Source: a virus | Length of the DNA: 64,000 bases | Virus record (IMG/VR): IMGVR_UViG_3300028862_000012 | Location: 124,001 to 188,000 of that record | Reading direction: 5' to 3' (one strand) | In this document: positions 25,889 to 35,313 of the stretch, piece after piece | Position numbering within the stretch: the stretch's first letter is position 1 | Layout of the letters: each line of letters opens with the position of its first letter | Translations under genes and position numbers: made by a program | The notes under the pieces: model-generated | What the model saw: only the letters and a program-made list of their open reading frames with translations | Told to the model about the DNA's origin: nothing | The model's database searches: none

Positions 25889-27334
25889 ATGCTTCAAGTA
25901 AAAATTTTGGAAAAACAATTACTACATGCATATATAGATAATGCTGATATTATAAGTGAAAAGAATTATTTTGTTTCTTCATTAGCTATTCAATGTTTTG
26001 ATGCTTTAAAAGAATTGATTAACGATAATATTTCCTTCATTGAAGAAAATATATTAAAGAAATTCTCTGAAAAAGAAGTTTGTATTGATAAAGAAGTCGA
26101 AGTACTTTATAAAGCAATTATAGAAACAGAATATAAAGCAAGCGAAGTTGTTTCTTATGAAAAAGAACTTATGGGTATTTTTTTTGCAAGTGATATACTT
26201 TCAAATGACTTGAAAGATTTAACATTATCGCTAAATTCAAGTAATTCTATTGATGTTTCAAAGGTAGAAAAGCTTACTAATAATTTATCTGAAAAATTAA
26301 TTGAAATCCAAAATCATGGAGTAAAGGATAGCTATACTGTAAGTGATATTTGGAAAGAAGTAAAAAGTATAAATATTAAAAAAAGTGAAGGACAAATACA
26401 GAAATATCCTTCTGGTTGCTACTTACTTGATAAAGTACTTGCAGGTGGTAGTCTGTATCCCGGTGAATGTAGTTTAGCAACGGGTCATCCCGGTAGTGGT
26501 AAAACTACATGGATAGACTATCTTGCGAATTGTCGTCAGTTTAGAAATTATCCTACTTTGCAGATAGACAGTGAACGTACTTTTCAAGCACTGGTATTGC
26601 GTAAAGTATGTTCACGATTAAGAATAACTCGTGACCAGATGCTTGATCCTGACTATGATACTGATTATATAAATGAAATAATGGATGAAGAAATTCGTAA
26701 GGCTAACAGAAATAATTATTTTAAATACTTATTTCCATATGAAATAAAAGAAGGAAGCTTCAGCTCTACTGCTCGTTTTAATTTAAGCTATATTGAAAAA
26801 AGTATTTGGACAACACGAAAGGAAATGGGATTAACTTCAAAAGATAATTTGGTTGCTTTTATTGACTTATTGTCTATGGCAGATGAAATAGCAAAAGTAA
26901 GTAAAGGTATGAATCAAGCTAGTGCTATTACTTCAGTGTTTAATGATTTAAGTGCTTTAAGTAAAACAACAAACTCTCATCTTATGGGTACATGGCAACA
27001 GCGTAGACGAGACGAGTCTAAAAAGATTAGAGATATAGATGATCTAGAATGCTTTAGACCTACAACAGAAGATATTAAAGATAGTTCAGGTGCAGAAGAG
27101 CGTTGTCGTGTAATTTTTGGTTTGTATAGAAAAAAACATTTTATGCAAAAATATTTGAAAGATTTTCCATTGCTTGAGAGTACCCCTGATATACTCGAAA
27201 TCCAGACTATAAAAAATAATGACGGGCCAATGGGTTCAGTAATTGAATACTTATGTGAAATGCAATACAATAAGGTAACACCAATTTTTGAAAAACGCGA
27301 TGCAGATAAATCGAAACAAATAGCAGGAACTTAA
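25889..27334 (+). CDS. DnaB-like replicative helicase
   Basis: 481 aa, close to DnaB size. The N-terminal about 150 residues are helical. The RecA-like C-terminal domain has Walker A GHPGSGKTTW at 199-208 after a ...LDKVLAGGSLYPGE entry that resembles the DnaB_C start, Walker B-like AFIDLLSM, and MGTWQQRRR as a possible arginine-containing motif. Expected to unwind DNA at the phage fork, with the DnaC-like ATPase at 3939 as possible loader. A KaiC/RecA-type ATPase other than a helicase is the main alternative. Confidence 0.8.
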   Translation: MLQVKILEKQLLHAYIDNADIISEKNYFVSSLAIQCFDALKELINDNISFIEENILKKFSEKEVCIDKEVEVLYKAIIETEYKASEVVSYEKELMGIFFASDILSNDLKDLTLSLNSSNSIDVSKVEKLTNNLSEKLIEIQNHGVKDSYTVSDIWKEVKSINIKKSEGQIQKYPSGCYLLDKVLAGGSLYPGECSLATGHPGSGKTTWIDYLANCRQFRNYPTLQIDSERTFQALVLRKVCSRLRITRDQMLDPDYDTDYINEIMDEEIRKANRNNYFKYLFPYEIKEGSFSSTARFNLSYIEKSIWTTRKEMGLTSKDNLVAFIDLLSMADEIAKVSKGMNQASAITSVFNDLSALSKTTNSHLMGTWQQRRRDESKKIRDIDDLECFRPTTEDIKDSSGAEERCRVIFGLYRKKHFMQKYLKDFPLLESTPDILEIQTIKNNDGPMGSVIEYLCEMQYNKVTPIFEKRDADKSKQIAGT

Positions 27335-27344
27335 AGGATGGATT

Positions 27345-27821
27345 ATGATAACAGTAGGTGAGTTCAATACTTTAATAAGTAAAATTAAAAAGTTTGAAAT
27401 GAGTAAGGGTAGAGCAGATGATTGTAAACTTGCAATAATGAACTGTATTAGCTCTGCCTTATTAGGATTAAATGAAAATAATTTAGTAGAAGAGAGCAGA
27501 TCAACTTCTTTGGCTCTGATAAAGCAAACTTCAAAAAACATGATCTTGAATTTAGCTTGTTTGTGTAATTATTTAAATGTGCGAATTAAGTTAGATACAG
27601 GTGTCATGGAGTTAGCATCAGAAGATATTTATACAACTATTTTTAATTTCTATGACGTAGTTCTTAGTATAGATACATCAGATGAACATAAGTTTGAAAA
27701 AGAAAATGCTATCTCTATTTATAATATTTTTATTTGGTTTGTAAAAATATTGGAAGCAAATAATTTAGAAATAACTTTTAATGAAGTTGTAGAAATTTTA
27801 ACTATTATTAGTGAGGAATAA
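27345..27821 (+). CDS. Hypothetical protein, 158 aa
   Basis: All-helical, acidic, lying directly downstream of the helicase with AAAGGATGGA upstream. Possibly a replication accessory by position only. Confidence 0.55.
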   Translation: MITVGEFNTLISKIKKFEMSKGRADDCKLAIMNCISSALLGLNENNLVEESRSTSLALIKQTSKNMILNLACLCNYLNVRIKLDTGVMELASEDIYTTIFNFYDVVLSIDTSDEHKFEKENAISIYNIFIWFVKILEANNLEITFNEVVEILTIISEE

Positions 27822-27824
27822 CAG

Positions 27825-28220
27825 ATGGAAAAGATGGACAGTGGTTTGTATGTAATTTTTAATAGACTTAATAGGGAACTTAACTTATTTAAAAGCAGAT
27901 TTTTTGCTATGTCTAAAAAAGTAAAAGATGAAGATGCACAGAAAGAGTGGGATAAGCGTAGTGTAGCAGAATTATGGTGTTATTATAATAACTTGCTTTC
28001 AAAGATTAATTTTGAAATCGAAGATCTTGAGACACGTATGCTTACTAATTTTCCTGATGATCTTGAAACTAATTTGCTTATTCAGAAAATTTATATAGCA
28101 AAACTTGAAAAGAAACTTTGTTATTATCCTGAAAATAAAGTATTTATGTTAGAGGACATGACAATTGAAGAAATCAATCAAGAGAATAAAAATCTTGCAG
28201 AACTTGAAGGAATAAAATAA
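27825..28220 (+). CDS. Hypothetical helical protein, 131 aa
   Basis: Predicted mostly alpha-helical with charged heptad-like stretches (FKSRFFAMSKKVKDEDAQKE). Overlaps the next ORF by one base. No family recognised. Confidence 0.55.
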   Translation: MEKMDSGLYVIFNRLNRELNLFKSRFFAMSKKVKDEDAQKEWDKRSVAELWCYYNNLLSKINFEIEDLETRMLTNFPDDLETNLLIQKIYIAKLEKKLCYYPENKVFMLEDMTIEEINQENKNLAELEGIK

Positions 28221-28372
28221 TGGAAACAGAAAAAGAAGAAGTGTTTGTATTGAATGGTAAACAGCTTACAAAAGAGCAGTTTGATGAAGAGTGTAAAAAG
28301 GTTGAAAGCAATAAAGGTGTTCATCTGGTAGAAGTTACTCATAAGGAATTCCGCACTCGCTTACAAGATTAA
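28220..28372 (+). CDS. Small hypothetical protein, 50 aa
   Basis: Starts on the last base of the previous stop (TAATG). Charged, soluble; KQLTKEQFDEECKKVE helix. No family recognised. Confidence 0.5.
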   Translation: METEKEEVFVLNGKQLTKEQFDEECKKVESNKGVHLVEVTHKEFRTRLQD

Positions 28373-28387
28373 TAATCAGGAAGTAAT

Positions 28388-29629
28388 ATGTTCGATAAGT
28401 TGCAACATGCTTATACACAATTAAACACATTAGCTCAAGGAAGTCCTGTAATTGCTGGTATAGTTAGTCTATACGGCTTGGGACTTCTTACTTATTTTTT
28501 AAAAGATATACCAAAAAAGTTTATTGGTTTTTTAGCAAAGCATTTAACTACACGAGTAGAAATTTCTAACATGAATGATTGTTTTCTTCATATATTAAAA
28601 CTATTTGAGAAAAACGATACTGTAAATAAAATAAGATGCATTAAGTTTTTTAATGGAAAATGGGGTAATGATCAAAGCATAACTAAAGGTATAGGAAAAG
28701 GTAAACATATAGTCTGGTTTAATCATGTGCCTATTAGTATTCAGCTTACAAAAACAGACACTACACAATCATCAGAAGAAAAACTTTGTATTGAACTAGT
28801 AAAACTAGGAAGAAGTCACAAACTTTTTGATAAACTTTTACAAGAAATGCAGTTACCAGAAGTATATGATGAAAAAATTATAGGTATATATGAGTTTGAT
28901 AGTAGCTGGAATAAGCTATTAAACATACCATCAAGAGATTTTAATACAATCTTTATTGAAGAAGATAAAAAGAAATTACTTATATCTTCTATTGAAGATT
29001 TTTTATCAAAAGAAAGCTGGTATTTAGAACGTGGTATTCCCTATCAGTTAGGCATAATGCTGTATGGTGAGCCGGGAACAGGCAAGACAAGTATTATAAA
29101 AGCATTGGCACATTATTTCAAACGAGATATTTATATACTGCCTGTATCAAGAATTTATAAATTAAGAGAATGTATTTCTACTTTGCCTAAAAATTGCTTT
29201 CTTGTTATAGAAGATATTGATAGTTGTCCTTCAGTTATAGAACGAGTAGAAGAAGAAAGTAATTTACCTAAATCAAATAAGGAATCAAGTATATTTGAAG
29301 AATATAAAAATATAGGATTAAGTGAAATACTAAACTCTATTGATGGTTTAGTTTCATTAAATGGTAGAATACTTATTTCTACTACAAATAGATATAATAA
29401 ATTGGATGATGCTTTTAAGCGTAAAGGTCGCATAGACTTAGCAGTTCATATCAGTTATGTCACTGTAGAAACATTTAAGAAGTTTCTTAAAGTATTTTAT
29501 TCAATCAATCAGCAAGAGCTAAATAAGTTTTCTATAGAAACAATTAATCCAGTTACAATAGCTGCATTGCAAAACGATTTCATGCAGGGCATAGGCTTAG
29601 AAGAAATTATTAAAAAATATTGCAATTAG
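28388..29629 (+). CDS. BCS1-like membrane-anchored AAA ATPase
   Basis: 413 aa. Hydrophobic segment near residues 20-40 (IVSLYGLGLLTYF) suggests a membrane anchor. A beta-rich middle domain is followed by a classic AAA module: GEPGTGKTSI with Walker A at 227-234, VIEDIDSCPSV as Walker B, STTNRYNKLDDAFKRKGRID as sensor/arginine-finger region. This order matches mitochondrial BCS1 and its bacterial/phage relatives, protein translocases or chaperones. Role in the phage is unknown; membrane remodelling or protein unfolding is inferred. Confidence 0.8.
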   Translation: MFDKLQHAYTQLNTLAQGSPVIAGIVSLYGLGLLTYFLKDIPKKFIGFLAKHLTTRVEISNMNDCFLHILKLFEKNDTVNKIRCIKFFNGKWGNDQSITKGIGKGKHIVWFNHVPISIQLTKTDTTQSSEEKLCIELVKLGRSHKLFDKLLQEMQLPEVYDEKIIGIYEFDSSWNKLLNIPSRDFNTIFIEEDKKKLLISSIEDFLSKESWYLERGIPYQLGIMLYGEPGTGKTSIIKALAHYFKRDIYILPVSRIYKLRECISTLPKNCFLVIEDIDSCPSVIERVEEESNLPKSNKESSIFEEYKNIGLSEILNSIDGLVSLNGRILISTTNRYNKLDDAFKRKGRIDLAVHISYVTVETFKKFLKVFYSINQQELNKFSIETINPVTIAALQNDFMQGIGLEEIIKKYCN

Positions 29630-29691
29630 TTGTTGCTTTATTTAAAATATGGGTTTATGATACTATATGTTTATTTATAAAGGATTTTTCT

Positions 29692-30144
29692 ATGATAGAT
29701 ACTGATCAATTACTTAATGCTACTTTAGTTTCTGCAATTTTAAGTTTTCCTTTTATTATTTATTTTATTGTAAAGCAAATAAAGCTTAGTAATTATAATA
29801 GGAAATGTAGGCAGGAGCATATAGCAAATATAGTTAATTACTTCTTTGATCTTATTCTTACTAAAGATAAGAAAACAGTGGATGGAAATAATCCGAATAC
29901 TATCAAATTCTTTTGGTGGGATTATAAACAAGCATATCATGATAAAGAAATTTTGAATTATTCCGTTGAAGATTACATAAATATATATCTTAGTCTCTTT
30001 ACGCAAAAAGAACCTATTCATATTTATCGTTCAAAACGAAAAAGAAATAAAATGGCAGAGCGCATGATAGGAAGAGAGATTATCTGGGAAGTTAAAACTG
30101 AAGACCCAGTAGAAGAGGATCTTGTTGTAAACGAAGGAAACTAA
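29692..30144 (+). CDS. Membrane-anchored hypothetical protein, 150 aa
   Basis: The ATG at 29692 with AAGGA upstream is preferred to an in-frame start at 29620 that overlaps the AAA gene. N-terminal transmembrane helix (VSAILSFPFIIYFIV) then a basic cytoplasmic-type region. Probable partner of the BCS1-like protein by position only. Confidence 0.55.
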   Translation: MIDTDQLLNATLVSAILSFPFIIYFIVKQIKLSNYNRKCRQEHIANIVNYFFDLILTKDKKTVDGNNPNTIKFFWWDYKQAYHDKEILNYSVEDYINIYLSLFTQKEPIHIYRSKRKRNKMAERMIGREIIWEVKTEDPVEEDLVVNEGN

Positions 30145-30145
30145 T

Positions 30146-30394
30146 ATGAATAGAGCTTTAGAAGATCTTGAAAATTGTATTGAAAATAGCAGTGCTTATG
30201 ATGTAGCTGTATTAAAAAATTTAGTTGAAAAAATAAAGAATACTTGCGTTACCGAAATTGATTTAGCTTATGAACTACAATTTGTTAAGGGAATGCCTAA
30301 TGCACATACAGCAGATTTATGTGCAGAGCTTATACTTAGTAAGTTTGAAGGACACATTATAAAAGATAGTGGTATATCAGAATTGTTTAAATAG
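30146..30394 (+). CDS. Hypothetical protein, 82 aa
   Basis: Helical, acidic. GGAAAC before the ATG. No family recognised. Confidence 0.55.
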   Translation: MNRALEDLENCIENSSAYDVAVLKNLVEKIKNTCVTEIDLAYELQFVKGMPNAHTADLCAELILSKFEGHIIKDSGISELFK

Positions 30395-30402
30395 GAAAGT
30401 AT

Positions 30403-30789
30403 ATGACAAATGATGAAGTTCGAGAACTGTGGAAATATAGCAATTGTGATTATAACACAATGTTCGATAATATAGCTGTATTGCAAAATAATTTAACTAA
30501 AAAATTTGAAGAACATAACAAAATTAATGATCATAAATTATTTTTATCATCAAGATTTAATTATTATTTTACCGATAATACACGTATTATTTCTGATATG
30601 TATTTGTTTGTAAGCGGAACTTATTATATAGATCGTGAGTGCATTAGTTTTAATAAAGATGGTTTTATCGGCTTTGCTGGATGGGCAAGTTCAGAAAATA
30701 CTGCACCAATACTTGAAGCCTTTATAGAAACTTTATCTTTTATTACTAAACAAAGTATTGCAGAGTTACTAAATAGGGAATTAAACTAA
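30403..30789 (+). CDS. Hypothetical protein, 128 aa
   Basis: Mixed alpha/beta with a Gly/Phe-rich turn (DGFIGFAGWASS). No family recognised. Confidence 0.55.
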   Translation: MTNDEVRELWKYSNCDYNTMFDNIAVLQNNLTKKFEEHNKINDHKLFLSSRFNYYFTDNTRIISDMYLFVSGTYYIDRECISFNKDGFIGFAGWASSENTAPILEAFIETLSFITKQSIAELLNRELN

Positions 30790-30809
30790 CATTCTTTAAA
30801 GAAGGTTAT

Positions 30810-31070
30810 ATGACAGTTGATAAAATTATTCAACAGGCTTTTAATCAAACAGCCACTAATTCTGATTTTGATGAAATAATGTGGCAACGTACTGCTTATC
30901 CTTTTGATGCTGTGACTGCAAAACAGATATATAAAGTAGCTAGTTCTGTGTATCGTGCAAAAACTAATCATATACCTTTATGTGAATTTTGTGAAAATAA
31001 AGCTACAGAAAATGGCTTGTGTTATATTCACAAAGATATATTTCCACTTAGTAAGTGTATCACTAATTGA
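30810..31070 (+). CDS. Small protein with C-terminal zinc knuckle, 86 aa
   Basis: Helical N-terminal two-thirds and a Cys/His cluster at the end (CEFCENKATENGLCYIHK) typical of a short zinc finger. Function unknown. Confidence 0.55.
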   Translation: MTVDKIIQQAFNQTATNSDFDEIMWQRTAYPFDAVTAKQIYKVASSVYRAKTNHIPLCEFCENKATENGLCYIHKDIFPLSKCITN

Positions 31071-31095
31071 CATTAGTAAAAATAAGTTTTATAAA
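31067..31095 (+). promoter_or_regulatory. Sigma-70-like promoter
   Basis: TTGACA (31067-31072), 17-nt spacer, TATAAA (31090-31095), 18 nt before the ATG at 31113, which has AAGGAAAAATT as ribosome-binding site. Confidence 0.65.
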
Positions 31096-31112
31096 AGATA
31101 TAAGGAAAAATT

Positions 31113-31553
31113 ATGGAAAAATTAAAAGATAATGTAACTGAATTAAAAAAACTAACAGATGAGCTGGCAGGTGTAATTAAAAGTTTGGATGAAAAAAAGA
31201 CTGAATATGAATCATCTATAAAAGAGCTGGAAGAAAAGAAAGTAGAGTTATCTACAAAGATTGCAAGTACTAAAGTGCTGATTGAAGCCGATGTCTTGGT
31301 AGATTTTAAAACTACTGCAAATAAATCTTATTATGGTGGTATTGGTGTTCAGGAGCGTAAAAAGATTACTTATGATTCTGCTATTGTATTTGCATGGGCA
31401 AAAGTAAAGGGAATGTTTATTGTACTTGACTCTAAGGCTTTTGAAAAGTCTGCTGAAGCAATGATCGCGGCTGATCCTATTATTGCAAAGGCTGTAAAAA
31501 TTACTAAAGAGCCACAAGTGACTTATCCTAAAGAAATTAAGTTAGAAGACTAA
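31113..31553 (+). CDS. Coiled-coil protein, 146 aa
   Basis: Residues about 1-60 form a charged coiled coil (LKKLTDELAGVIKSLDEKK), followed by a basic/aromatic region and a compact C-terminal part. Has its own promoter and a ribosome-binding site, with relatively less AT-biased codons. No family recognised; could be an abundant structural or host-takeover protein. Confidence 0.6.
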   Translation: MEKLKDNVTELKKLTDELAGVIKSLDEKKTEYESSIKELEEKKVELSTKIASTKVLIEADVLVDFKTTANKSYYGGIGVQERKKITYDSAIVFAWAKVKGMFIVLDSKAFEKSAEAMIAADPIIAKAVKITKEPQVTYPKEIKLED

Positions 31554-31563
31554 GGAGCAAAAT

Positions 31564-31869
31564 ATGGAAGTAGCATTAATAATTTGCATTATAATAGTAA
31601 GTATGTTTATGCTGTTGTATTTTATTAGACATCTTATAATAGTTAGTACTCCTTATCATGCATATATAAGTTGGAAAGATTTTAAACGGTATCAAACTAA
31701 ATATATGACTTTTTTTGATACTCATATAAATTTTGACTATGATTGGTATTTAGTTTTTCATTTACCTACCTATATTTTATTCTTTTTCTGGTATATTAAT
31801 AAATCTATTAATAATGCAAAAGAAAATATGCATACTCAAATTATTGCTCCGTGGCTGGTAAATAAATGA
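31564..31869 (+). CDS. Membrane protein, 101 aa
   Basis: An N-terminal hydrophobic helix (ALIICIIIVSMFMLLYFI) and a second aromatic hydrophobic stretch near residue 75 (YILFFFWYI). AAGGAG upstream; overlaps the pncB-like start. Confidence 0.6.
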   Translation: MEVALIICIIIVSMFMLLYFIRHLIIVSTPYHAYISWKDFKRYQTKYMTFFDTHINFDYDWYLVFHLPTYILFFFWYINKSINNAKENMHTQIIAPWLVNK

Positions 31870-33086
31870 AACAAATTATAACCAGTTGTTTAGATACTGA
31901 TTTATATAAGTTCTCTCAAGGCCAACTATTTATGCATCAGTTTTCCGATATTGAAACTGAATGGACTTTTAAATGTCGTAGTGATGTATTTTTTACTCCT
32001 GAAATGGTAGAAGAAATTAAATTACAATTAGAAGCATATTGCAATTTGACTTTTACTAAAGATGAACTTAATTATTTATCTTCAACAAAATGGTTATCAA
32101 AAGATTACATAAGCTTCTTATCTGTATGGCATCCATTGTTTGAACATTTTACTATCAATACTAATAATAAATGTGGTTTAAATATTGTAACTCGTGGCCC
32201 TCAGTTTTTAATAAGCTACTATGAAATTCCTGCACTTGCTATTATTAATGAAGTATATTTTTATTATAAGTACAAAGATACTTATAGCAAACTTGAAAGC
32301 TCTTTTAGATATAGGTTATCTGAAAAAATAGATTCATTAGAAGCCAAAGAATTCTGTATAGGAACTTTTTCAGAGTTTGGAACGCGCCGAAGACTGTCTA
32401 AAGATATACAAGAGTATATGCTTATAAAACTTACTGAAAATTTTAATTCTGAATATGAAGATAATAACTTATTTGTGGGTACATCAAATGTATTTTTTGC
32501 TAAACAACTTGGAATAAAAGCAATTGGCACAATGGCTCATGAATCTGTAATGGTAATTGGACAAGGTTATTCAGAGTTTAATCCAGCTTATAGTAATGCT
32601 CGTATGATGGAAGCATGGCATAAAGAGTTTGGAACAGAGCTTGGTATTTATCTAACTGACACTATTACTACAGATTGCTTTTTGAAGGACTTTGATAAAC
32701 TGAATGCAACACTGTTTACAGGAGTGCGTCATGATAGTGGTGATCCCTATAAATGGGGAGAAAAAATAATAAAGCACTATATTGAATTAGATATTGATCC
32801 TCGTACTAAGACACTGCTATTTAGTGATAGTCTAAACTTTGAAAAAGCAGATAAATTATACAATGCTTTTAATAACAGAATACAGGTTGCTTTTGGAATA
32901 GGAACTTATTTATCAAATGATACTTTTGTAGACCCATTAAATATTGTTATGAAGATAACAGAAGCTAACGGAATTCCTGTTTGTAAACTATCTGATGATA
33001 TGGGTAAGTTTATGGGAAAGAGCGAACAGTATCTAAATTATCTACAGCGTTCTATTGATTGGAGAATTAATAATGAAAGTAAATAA
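31866..33086 (+). CDS. pncB: Nicotinate phosphoribosyltransferase (PncB-like)
   Basis: 406 aa, the usual PncB length. Recognisable features: N-terminal TDLYKFSQGQ, EFGTRRRLS in the middle, GTMAHESVM (active-site His region), GVRHDSGDPYKWGEK, and a C-terminal GIGTYLSND / VCKLSDD. The enzyme converts nicotinate and PRPP to nicotinate mononucleotide, the entry step of NAD salvage. In a phage with an NAD-dependent DNA ligase it can sustain NAD during infection or counter NAD-depleting defence. Overlaps both neighbours. Confidence 0.9.
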   Translation: MKQIITSCLDTDLYKFSQGQLFMHQFSDIETEWTFKCRSDVFFTPEMVEEIKLQLEAYCNLTFTKDELNYLSSTKWLSKDYISFLSVWHPLFEHFTINTNNKCGLNIVTRGPQFLISYYEIPALAIINEVYFYYKYKDTYSKLESSFRYRLSEKIDSLEAKEFCIGTFSEFGTRRRLSKDIQEYMLIKLTENFNSEYEDNNLFVGTSNVFFAKQLGIKAIGTMAHESVMVIGQGYSEFNPAYSNARMMEAWHKEFGTELGIYLTDTITTDCFLKDFDKLNATLFTGVRHDSGDPYKWGEKIIKHYIELDIDPRTKTLLFSDSLNFEKADKLYNAFNNRIQVAFGIGTYLSNDTFVDPLNIVMKITEANGIPVCKLSDDMGKFMGKSEQYLNYLQRSIDWRINNESK

Positions 33087-33579
33087 AGAAGTAATTTTAA
33101 ATCCTGTTATTGATTTAAGTTCAGGTAACGGATATTGGTTTTATAATAGTAAGTATGAATTATATTTTGTAGGTGTAAAAGATATTAAGCATAATTATCA
33201 TTGTAGATATTTTGAAAAATATGATAGTACTGATTTAGTTCAAATATTTTCTGATACTGAATTACTAAATGTATTAAAACAATGTATGATGAATGCAGAA
33301 GATAGCAGTAATAAAATTATTATTTATACTTCTAATGCTAAGTTTACTTCTATATTAAACCTTAAATATAGTGAAGGATTTTGTTTTTTCAAAATAATTG
33401 ACTATGATAAAATTAAAGAATATTCTTGTGGTGGAAATATTCAAGTAAATAAATATGAAAAAGTTATTAATAACTATCCCGTTATAAATATTTATGATAA
33501 CGATAATATGTTTTCTCATTGGCATAAAAATACATTAAAAGATAGTGTAGTAGAAACACTATTAAAGTTGATAAGGTAA
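33073..33579 (+). CDS. Hypothetical protein, 168 aa
   Basis: The ATG at 33073 has GGAG (33061-33064) upstream and is chosen over an in-frame start at 33055. Beta-rich, Tyr/Asn-rich. Overlaps the end of pncB by 14 nt. No family recognised. Confidence 0.6.
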   Translation: MKVNKEVILNPVIDLSSGNGYWFYNSKYELYFVGVKDIKHNYHCRYFEKYDSTDLVQIFSDTELLNVLKQCMMNAEDSSNKIIIYTSNAKFTSILNLKYSEGFCFFKIIDYDKIKEYSCGGNIQVNKYEKVINNYPVINIYDNDNMFSHWHKNTLKDSVVETLLKLIR

Positions 33580-33583
33580 TAGT

Positions 33584-34033
33584 ATGAAATATAGCTCAAT
33601 AGAAGATACATTAAAGCATAAGCAAACAGTTACAAAGTACTTGAATATAATTATAAAGGAGCTAATTAAGCGATCAGAAGAACATGATAATAGTAAAATG
33701 GAAATAGGTGAAGTAGAATATTTTGATATTTATACACCAAAGCTTAAAGATGTTACTTATGGAAGTCCTGAATATAATGAAATGCTTAAAGAACTAAAGC
33801 CAGCCTTAGATCATCATTATGCAAATAATAAGCATCATCCGGATCACTTTGCTAATGGGATAAGTGATATGGATTTGATTGATTTAATTGAAATGGTGTG
33901 TGACTGGAAAGCAAGCTCTCAGCGTATGTCTGATGGAAATATATTGACTTCTATTCAAAAGAATCAAAGTAGATTTGGGTATGATGAACAATTAAATAGT
34001 ATTTTTATTAATACAGTAAAAAGGTTTGAATAA
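33584..34033 (+). CDS. DUF5662-like protein
   Basis: 149 aa with the pattern of the phage/bacterial DUF5662 family: HKQTVTKYL near the N-terminus, RSEEHDNSKM, and a His-rich ALDHHYANNKHHPDHF. The histidines suggest an HD-like metal site. Enzymatic role unknown. Confidence 0.65.
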   Translation: MKYSSIEDTLKHKQTVTKYLNIIIKELIKRSEEHDNSKMEIGEVEYFDIYTPKLKDVTYGSPEYNEMLKELKPALDHHYANNKHHPDHFANGISDMDLIDLIEMVCDWKASSQRMSDGNILTSIQKNQSRFGYDEQLNSIFINTVKRFE

Positions 34034-34034
34034 A

Positions 34035-34370
34035 ATGAAAGAAATCACTTATGAAGAATTTGAAAAACTTATTACTCCTTTGATCGATTATCATAATCAA
34101 ATGGCAGTAGTTGATGATAGCCTGTCTGCTATTTTTCCAGAGTCACGACCTTTTACTGAATTAGGACTAAATGTAGAAAAAGCTTACTTGGAATTAATAA
34201 ATAAGTACTTGGATAATCTCTATTGTGATGAATGGATTAGCTATTTTATCTATGATTGTGCTATGGGTAAAAATCCTATGGAAGTAAGCTATAAAAATAG
34301 TAAAGAAAAGAAAGTAAAATATAGCATGAAAGATATTAAAACGTTGTATAAAGTTATTTATAGTAAGTGA
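34035..34370 (+). CDS. Hypothetical protein, 111 aa
   Basis: The ATG at 34035 follows the upstream stop by 1 nt; an earlier in-frame TTG is at 34026. Helical. No family recognised. Confidence 0.55.
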   Translation: MKEITYEEFEKLITPLIDYHNQMAVVDDSLSAIFPESRPFTELGLNVEKAYLELINKYLDNLYCDEWISYFIYDCAMGKNPMEVSYKNSKEKKVKYSMKDIKTLYKVIYSK

Positions 34371-34376
34371 GGTTAT

Positions 34377-34571
34377 ATGAAATTATTTGATGTTAAAGTA
34401 GGATCAATGCATTATGGGATAGCTATAGGAATCAGCAAAGAGGCGGTGCAGGATTACTATAATGCTTTGCATACTGTTGATTTTTCTATTGAAGAAATAA
34501 CAGATACAAGTGTACTTCCTAATGTAATGGAAATAAAAATTACTCAAGCTATAAAGGAAAAGTATAAATAA
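34377..34571 (+). CDS. Hypothetical protein, 64 aa
   Basis: Short alpha/beta protein with GAGG upstream. No family recognised. Confidence 0.5.
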   Translation: MKLFDVKVGSMHYGIAIGISKEAVQDYYNALHTVDFSIEEITDTSVLPNVMEIKITQAIKEKYK

Positions 34572-34583
34572 GGAAAGGTTAAT

Positions 34584-34799
34584 ATGGCTAAGACAAAAAC
34601 AAAATTAAATCCTGATATTATTTTGCAATGTAGGAAATGCGATCATCTATTGTATATTGATATTAAAAAGTTTATGACACAAAATATAGATAATCTACCT
34701 GATTGCGATGAATGTGGTGAAGAAGGAAATCTTAATTGGATTGTGGTACGTAGTGGAAACTTTACTAAAGACTATGGAATAAAAAATAATGAAGAATAA
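34584..34799 (+). CDS. Zinc-ribbon protein, 71 aa
   Basis: CRKC and CDECG, about 25 residues apart, form a zinc ribbon. AAGGAAAGG upstream. Overlaps the lipoprotein gene by 11 nt. Confidence 0.6.
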   Translation: MAKTKTKLNPDIILQCRKCDHLLYIDIKKFMTQNIDNLPDCDECGEEGNLNWIVVRSGNFTKDYGIKNNEE

Positions 34800-35124
34800 A
34801 ATTTTAATTATAGGTATAGCAAGTCTATGCCTTTTTTCAGGTTGCAAATATAAAAGTCTATCTGATGTAATTATTCCCTATACTATGTTATATAATGCAC
34901 CAACAGAATTAACTATTAATAATTCAAATTATGGTACTAATTATTCTTATTATTTTATTAAAAGAAATTCTTATTTTATAAGTATCGATGTTCGTAAAAA
35001 CTTATTTGGGTACTATGTATATTCTGAATATATAAAAAAGGATGGTATTATTACTTATGAAAATAAGCACAATATTATTTCTTATAAAAGTATAACTATA
35101 GAAAAGGATTATACTAATGATTGA
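34789..35124 (+). CDS. Putative phage lipoprotein
   Basis: 111 aa with a type II signal peptide: MKNKILIIGIASLCLFSGC, lipobox LFSGC with Cys19. The mature part is Tyr/Asn-rich and beta-like. A lipoprotein would be exported and membrane anchored; phage lipoproteins often act in superinfection exclusion or lysis. The specific role is not known. Confidence 0.7.
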   Translation: MKNKILIIGIASLCLFSGCKYKSLSDVIIPYTMLYNAPTELTINNSNYGTNYSYYFIKRNSYFISIDVRKNLFGYYVYSEYIKKDGIITYENKHNIISYKSITIEKDYTND

Positions 35125-35305
35125 AAAAATTGATGGTTTTGGTGAAGATATGTTTGAACTAGTTTGTGATGTCTGTGGAGATACAGCAGATATTCCTTTT
35201 GAAAGTTTTTATGATGCAGTAAGTTATAAAAAAGATAAAGATAATGGATGGACAAGCAGGTGTATAGATGATGAATGGGAAGATCGTTGCCCAAGTTGTA
35301 CTTAA
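35117..35305 (+). CDS. Zinc-ribbon protein, 62 aa
   Basis: CDVCG near residue 18 and CPSC at the C-terminus pair as a zinc ribbon; the middle is acidic. Overlaps the lipoprotein stop by 8 nt. Confidence 0.55.
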   Translation: MIEKIDGFGEDMFELVCDVCGDTADIPFESFYDAVSYKKDKDNGWTSRCIDDEWEDRCPSCT

Positions 35306-35313
35306 AGGATTAT